Position numbers and translations under genes: made by a program
The notes under the pieces: model-generated
The model's input: the letters and a program-made list of their open reading frames with translations, nothing else
The model's database searches: none
What the model was told of the DNA's origin: nothing
Source: Ancylostoma caninum
Taxonomy: Eukaryota > Nematoda > Chromadorea > Rhabditida > Ancylostomatidae
DNA: 64,000 nt
NCBI GenBank assembly: GCA_037903475.1
Contig: JBAJFG010000626.1
Location: 248,001 to 312,000 of the forward strand
Direction: 5' to 3'
Part shown: piece by piece, positions 59,001 through 64,000 of the stretch
Layout: every line of letters starts with the position of its first letter
Numbering within the stretch: the first letter of the stretch is position 1

Positions 59001-62000
59001 AACTACGATGATACACCGATTCTCGATGAAGAAGACAGCCTACGTACAAGTATTCCAGGTGTCCACTATTTCTGTTTATGGATATTTTGCTTTTGCTCTC
59101 ATTGGAAGACAGTTCCCAAGTCAAAACGAATATAGAGAAGTTGTGGACATGTGAGCATTTCTCGTATAATATTTCATCCACATCTGCAGTTTCTTCGAAA
59201 TGAGGATTATCTAGGTATGTACCCATATTCACTATACTTCAATTCCTGTTTTACGTTGGCTGGCTCAAAGTCGGCGAAGATCTGATGTTTCCTTTTGGTG
59301 CAGACGACGAAGACTTCGAATTCAATTATATACTTGAACGTAACCTTGAGGCAAGTTCGATGTACATAGTATGAGGTAAAGAAAACGACTTGATCTTGTT
59401 ATGATTTCAGATGGCATTCTTGATTGTCGATGAGCTCCACAACCAAGTACCGCCAGTCTATGTGGAATCTCTGGATGACAAAGTAGAGGTACAGGGCTGT
59501 CCATATTGTTGCTGAGCTACTGTTGACCACCACAACAGAATCATGTTTGTTGGATGCTTTATAGCTGATGCACACCCACGCTTCCATTCGATTGTCGAAC
59601 CACCCCCAACGACAGCATCTGAGAAAATACAGGATGAAAGCGGATGCTATGCAGATATCTAGAGAATCTTCTCTGAAACCAGGTAATGAACTGACTTCTA
59701 CTAAATCTGTTACGGTCAGTGCTAGTAATATTGTTATTCTATATTGAATTATTGGGTTATTTGATGCAAAGCAGAGATAGTTCTATTCTTTTTTGTTCTT
59801 CCGTCTTGACTCCTCCAGTTGTAAATTACTTCTTATCAATGAGAGATTCTATGGCGCGTCGGGTATAACGGTAATATGATCAGCAACAAAAGCTTCAGAC
59901 GACTTCTGAAATCATAGTTATGTTCGAAAGTGTGTCTGTACTTTGGATAATTGGAAGCAGGGATTGGTCGCAGAGACAAGTCCGCCTCATGAGGACTCAC
60001 GCTTTGCCATTAGTGAACACAATTTCATTATATATTACACCTTTTGTCGCTTTCCAAGGGAAGTGCAGGTCGGACTTCATACAATTCATGGCACCATGGG
60101 TTGGTGTAGTAACGTAGTGCTGGAGAAATTGTACTTACAGCCGGTTCTCATTCCTGCCGAGTTGGTCCTGAGCACAGTCTTCCAAAATCTACCTGATGAA
60201 TGTTGCACTACTCCGGTATGCATTTGTTTGATGACGCTAAGCAGGTCCACTGCGAAAGATTGCCTTTGTTTTTTGTCAGTAGTCGTTCTTGTGAGGTTGC
60301 TGATTAGCTGCTATTTGGAACGATCGCTCTCACAGCTAGTATATTAGCATGCCACCACTCACTTATGTGTGCAGGTGCGTGCATGGATGAGTTTTCAAGT
60401 TCTAGATTTTAACTGTAATTTTGGACTATTTCTGGAACCTTGCTTTTGTCGACAAGAAATAATTGTGGAACACATTGCGTTAGTGTCACTAGGCACTCAC
60501 ATGTTAGCACAATTACATACACAGTGATTCCAAACGTTATGACCCCCGTGAATCAATACAGTCCGCCGTCGCAGGCCAACTAGAGGGCTATTTCGCATAC
60601 AGCCATGGTTTATGGGTTGCCTCGAACAGCTAGAGTGCCGCGCCGCGTTTGTCAGCGGTGGTAATTGAGGTCCTTTAAGACAGTGTCCCACCAGGTTTGA
60701 GGTCTTAACAGATTTTGAATCTATTCAATACATGAAATGCCACAAAACGGTCTCTGAACCCGTTTTTTCAAACGTTTTTAGGACGGGATCTGAAACTATT
60801 TGCCGAAACGAGTTTGTCGCGAATCGAAAGTTCAGTGGACCCGATAGGTTAGCCACCCAATGCTACACGTACAGCAAGCGCGGAATGAAAAGATGAAACT
60901 GAAGAAAGATAAAACACATTTGGAAGAACCATTAACTGTTACAGGTTTGGTCAACATGTAGGCAAAAGAGATTTATCAATCTTGATATTAACATTCAATA
61001 TTTCGGACGCGAAACGGTCAATGGATATGATTATGAAAATTCTAAGCAGCGATTAATTCAATACACGATAAAGTTGAAACTGTCACCAGCTAAATGTAAT
61101 AGGGCCATACGGCCACAAGCACTAGTATGCAATAAAAGAACAACCACACACAACATGTAATAAATGGAGTAAAGAACGAAATCAACAAATGTATTAAGAA
61201 CGATCAATGATAAGGGACTAGACTAACTAAAAAGAGGGAAAGGGCCTCTATGCGCGGAAGGCTCTCGAAGCCGAACTGAGGCGCCTAGAAGCCGCAACCA
61301 TCGATAACCGATAATGCGGATGTGGTCAAATACAGATCACAGCCGCCTCCGGCGCGATGGTGGGTACGCTGCTCGGGCCTCCATGTTGACCGTAGCGATC
61401 GCTTCGCGACACTCCCGGTCAACGAAGAAGATGTGAGCTCGGATGCGAGACCCGGGCGCAGAGCAACCCGGATACGCTAGAAGGACCAGCTATATAGCTC
61501 TTTAAAGAACAGCTTGACAGCAAAAACTGGGAGAATTCTCAGGTGACAGGCAGGGGTGGTCGACCGTTCCTGTATATTTTCGAAGTCAAAGTTGCGAGGA
61601 GATCGAGGATCTGTTGATGTGAAGCGGTTCGGCACACTCCCTTTAACATTTGGAGTTTCCTGTGTGTACATACTCTAGCGCTCTTCATTCTGCAAGCACT
61701 GCGAACAATGGCGCACGCGTCAGGAAACGCGCTGTTGAAGTTGTTGCTATCACGATGCAGCCGCCTTTTTGAAGTCGGATAAACTCACCCTTGTAGAAAA
61801 TGTACATTGCTGTGAGCATAAAACTACTCCTGCTTTTGCAGACAAAGCAAAGGAAAAGGATCGTGTAGTTAGGAAGAAATTAACTGTATTAATAAATTCG
61901 TAAAGAATTTCTAGAATAAGAAGAAGCATGTGTAAGAAATGGTCCTGGTTTGGTTTCCATAATGTCTGCTGGGATGAAGAAACTAAACCATGTTGCTCGA

Positions 62001-62724
62001 TAGCATGCTGTTAGGCTGGAGTGAACCTACTTTGAGATCCTCTCGTGGATTTTCTCCCTTTTAGACTTGTGTCTACTGCACGACGATTTGTGCGTCAGGC
62101 AACTATGGAGAACCGGTCTTCCCTGCCCGAAATGAACATAAAATACGCCGTCAGAAGGAATTTCTTTAGTAAGATCAAAAACAGAGTAGAAATTGAGATG
62201 AAAAAATACTTCACATAGGTGTATGACATAGTGAGGCAGTTAATGGATCTGATACAGTGAAGCCTTTAATAAATAGAGCAAGTGACCTATACGAAGTGGG
62301 GCAGAGAAAAAGACAAAAAGTGAGTGAAGAAAAAAAAACAGGAGAACAGAAAAATTACAGGAGGAGTCGACGTGGCATTTGAGCCGTTCTGAAGTTTTAT
62401 TGCGTCCTCTCCACAATGCGCCCTCTTCTAACCTCTTCATCAGAGAAACACTTTCCCCGCGCTAATTTCCCGCAAACCTCTGCATAATAGTAACTCTTCC
62501 TGGACTTGAGGCATGAGTAGCACATGAAGTTGTTTGTAGTTGATGTGAGATTTGCTGAACTATGCATTGTTGAGATTAAGATCTTTTCAGAATATGTGAG
62601 CGGAAGTAATGTTCTCCTTACAGGTATCAAATGCACACCAACATCTGGCAAAACGAGCGAGCTCTCCTTCGCAGATTTTGACTACATGGCGAATGGACCG
62701 CGCGAAAAGAAGCCGCAAAGCTAG
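50017..62724 (+). CDS. Bestrophin-family chloride channel, eleven exons
   Basis: Bestrophins are pentameric chloride channels of the plasma membrane, opened by calcium. Exons: 50017-50144, 53853-53975, 54041-54119, 54194-54288, 54673-54769, 56774-56950, 59059-59150, 59215-59350, 59411-59488, 59565-59682 and 62624-62724. Together they give 407 codons with every phase matching, a normal family length. The ATG is chosen because bestrophins start MTxSY; here [16 protein letters not shown]. Landmarks in order are the neck [47 protein letters not shown] (aperture), [14 protein letters not shown], the calcium-clasp region [10 protein letters not shown] and [15 protein letters not shown]. All introns are GT-AG except after exon 8 (GC-AG). 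Exon 11 is the least certain, placed by phase and its TTACAG acceptor. Confidence 0.9.
50425..50854. mobile_element. TTAA-type MITE, family A copy 2
   Basis: It has the same length (430 bp) and the same ends as 21891-22320, with few differences between the copies. TTAA is at both borders. It lies in intron 1 of the bestrophin gene. Confidence 0.87.
51005..52236 (+). mobile_element. Mariner element, decayed, irritans-like
   Basis: Inverted ends AGGTTGTTGCGAAAATAATT and its near-complement lie 1.23 kb apart. Between them on the plus strand are recognisable pieces of a mariner transposase in broken frames. A stretch near 51580-51640 corresponds to the TGDEKWxLYDNRKR region and now reads [14 protein letters not shown]. 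Further pieces are [20 protein letters not shown] at about 51900 and [13 protein letters not shown] at about 52040. The catalytic motifs HNARPH and YSPDL are damaged. It is a transposition-dead copy inside intron 1 of bestrophin. Confidence 0.75.
55033..56713 (-). mobile_element. Mariner element, decayed, with nested MITE
   Basis: The inverted ends share GGTTGAGTCGAAAGTTCTCG on the right (minus strand) and CGTTGAGTCGAAAGTTCTCG on the left. Excluding the nested MITE, the length is about 1.27 kb. On the minus strand the transposase survives as frame-broken pieces: [16 protein letters not shown] (helix-turn-helix region) near 55830, [20 protein letters not shown] near 55640, [11 protein letters not shown] near 55540, and [20 protein letters not shown] near 55240. 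The DEKW Asp is kept, but frameshifts and stops separate the parts. Confidence 0.82.
55841..56255. mobile_element. TTAA-type MITE, family B copy 2, inside a mariner
   Basis: It matches 48289-48716 over its length. The left border is TTAA; the right border is TCAA, probably TTAA with one change. It splits the mariner transposase remnant, so it inserted after the mariner did. Confidence 0.82.
57010..57099 (+). CDS. Duplicated bestrophin exon end (6')
   Basis: Thirty codons here align with the last thirty of exon 6, with 19 identical. They keep [12 protein letters not shown] against [12 protein letters not shown], the stretch that forms the cytosolic aperture of bestrophin channels, and end in a good donor CCCAG|GTGGGT in the same phase. 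There is no stop. The possible acceptor (CTAGAG before AAC at 57031) is poor. It could be an alternative or cassette exon adding 23 residues, or a relic of a partial gene duplication. The sequence conservation favours past or present use; splicing competence is uncertain. Confidence 0.55.
57753..58020. mobile_element. TA-flanked palindromic MITE, family C copy 3
   Basis: The left end TACAGTCAATGGCGGTGGCC lacks a few bases of the consensus GTGGACGG. The right end CGTCATTGACGTCCACTGTA is complete. The interior pairs around AAGGACGCTGCGCAACCGC. It lies in bestrophin intron 6. Confidence 0.75.
59351..59410 (+). other. GC-AG intron of bestrophin
   Basis: The exon ends CTTGAG and the intron begins GCAAGT, then ends TTTCAG. 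The only way to keep the reading frame across the conserved [11 protein letters not shown] junction is to use this GC donor; no GT donor fits nearby. At 60 bp it is a typical short nematode intron. Confidence 0.75.
59683..62623 (+). other. Bestrophin last intron, or intergenic if exon 11 is wrong
   Basis: This 2.9-kb stretch contains a TTAA-bordered element (60675-61646). A few possible short exons (for example after GTACTTACAG at 60138) were considered, but none is supported by family similarity. Confidence 0.45.
60675..61646. mobile_element. TTAA-bordered element, family H (candidate)
   Basis: TTAAGACAGTGTCCCACC on the left faces GGCACACTCCCTTTAA on the right, 972 bp apart. The ends resemble those of families A and B (TTAAAGGCAGTGTGTCACC) but are less exact. 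The interior 61240-61480 is distinctly GC-rich. No transposase was found. Confidence 0.45.
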
Positions 62725-64000
62725 GAGTTATCTATTTTCCTAAAGGATCTCTTGCGACACCTTTGATATCAAAGAGTAAAGGTCACGATGTGAAGGAAGG
62801 AGCTCTGCCTATCTGAGCATGAGCGATTTGCTTGGATGTCTTTCAATCCAAAGTGACAGTGACTTAAAAAAAAAGAAAAGATGACAGAGTGACCGACGGG
62901 TATGTAGAACGTTCTGATAGGACCGTGCGCTGCGTCGTGGTACAAAGATTGTCATTATTTCATGCCAATTTAATTCTTCCTAACTGTAACTTCTCTTTCA
63001 CTTTCACTTCTACCCACGCATCACGGGAAAATAGAGAAAATTGTACCAGTTCATACTCGCTATAATGCTCTCCGTGCGATAGAAGACGCAGCATACAGCG
63101 GGCTTAAATTGTCTCAAGTACCTTTACTTATTACATGCATATCATAGTTTTCATTTGGCGTACATTGTGGAAGTGAATGTTCCATACATATTACTCCGCT
63201 ATTCATCAAGATGTGACCCTTCCGCGTCCGGTATGATGTGGCATCACAATCATTCATATGCGTTTTTTATATAAAAATATTCTATTGTTTTTCATATTTA
63301 CTTAATGTATGTGATAATGGTGAAGGAACTTGCCCGAAAACATAGGGCGGACGTAGGAACGAACGGAACGTACTTGTTGTTTTTGTAATGTTATAATATT
63401 TATGTGTATTAGTACCAAAGTATGTAGGTCTTTGAGCATTCCACTGTCATTCATGATGGACCGTACCAGGTTGTTTGTAACTGTTTACTCTTGAATTGCA
63501 TACGTGTTTGTGATTACTATGTATGCATAAATGTTTATGAGCATGTATTTCATCATACAACTACAATAACATTTTCAAAGGATTCCACATCGTTCGGTGC
63601 ACATTTTGCGATTGTGTTGGTCTACCATGTAGTTGCAATTGGTGCGACACGTATCCATCTGCTTGATGGCCTAAAAATTTTCATCAGAAAAGGAAATTGG
63701 GATGGTTAAACCTGAATACATGTATACACAGTGATCAACGAATTCGAAACATTCAAATGGTTATCAAAAATTTTTAATTTTTCAAGTTTTCTGAAGTTCT
63801 TTTGTGACGAGAGCGGTCTTTGTTGCGGATTGTCCAGGGGTTTTGTAATCCTTTATTGGAACGACTCTAGTAGACAGTAAGTGACAACCATCGACTGAAC
63901 GACTTGCTGCTCCACTGGCTAACTGACTGGTTGACTGACTGTGGAACTGACTCAATGACGACCAAGACTCTACTGCGGCCGCGGCGCCCTTGTATACAGT
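62725..64000. other. Downstream intergenic DNA
   Basis: No gene is recognised. The last 100 bases contain a loose run of TGACTG/ACTGAC words (63890-63960). No polyadenylation signal could be assigned with confidence to the bestrophin gene. Confidence 0.4.

Larger units (their letters stand above)
56951..59058 (+). other. Bestrophin intron 6 with duplicated exon
   Basis: This intron contains a diverged second copy of the end of exon 6 (57010-57099), a family C MITE (57753-58020) and otherwise unremarkable AT-rich DNA. Confidence 0.7.

Noticed and set aside
60138..60230. Possible additional bestrophin exon after GTACTTACAG
   Set aside because: The required phase gives a short run ending at a stop with no family similarity; the exon at 62624 fits length and phase better.

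Overview
The window looks like nuclear DNA of a parasitic nematode, most likely a strongylid or hookworm-type worm (inference). Three things support this. One split gene has short introns with TTTCAG-like acceptors and encodes a nematode-style bestrophin. The retroelements are RTE, BEL/Pao and mariner types common in nematodes. The intergenic DNA is AT-leaning and packed with palindromic MITEs. No bacterial-type operon, rRNA or convincing tRNA gene was seen.

Layout. 1-28 kb: gene-poor DNA with a deleted RTE relic (5649-7125, flanked by a 15-bp duplication), a foldback/minisatellite family (7158-7748 and 9181-9860), a 250-bp (GT)n tract, several foldback MITEs, a mariner-like shell (17177-18448), a GC-rich element with CTCAG ends (18883-20599) and a large palindrome (20877-21348). 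27970-39760: a structurally complete BEL/Pao LTR retrotransposon on the minus strand, with nearly identical 0.9-kb LTRs, a 5-bp target duplication, Gag-protease, a Pol overlapping in the -1 frame, and a third ORF that resembles a second Gag where some relatives carry env. 41345-46042: a nest in which an RTE retrotransposon and a CTCAG-ended element have each inserted into one palindromic MITE. 46-50 kb: foldback MITEs. 50017-62724: a bestrophin gene on the plus strand, reconstructed here as eleven exons (407 codons, all phases consistent). Its introns host two decayed mariners, TTAA-type MITEs and a duplicated exon.

How the parts relate. The only host gene recognised is the bestrophin, a chloride-channel family membrane protein; transposons have expanded its introns. 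The BEL/Pao element is the freshest insertion. Its Gag and third ORF carry Arg-Ser-rich tracts like those of SR splicing factors, and its sense strand has eight copies of the splice-donor heptamer GGTAAGT. This pairing is the most unusual signal in the window. The second is a duplicated, diverged bestrophin exon that keeps the pore-aperture motif.
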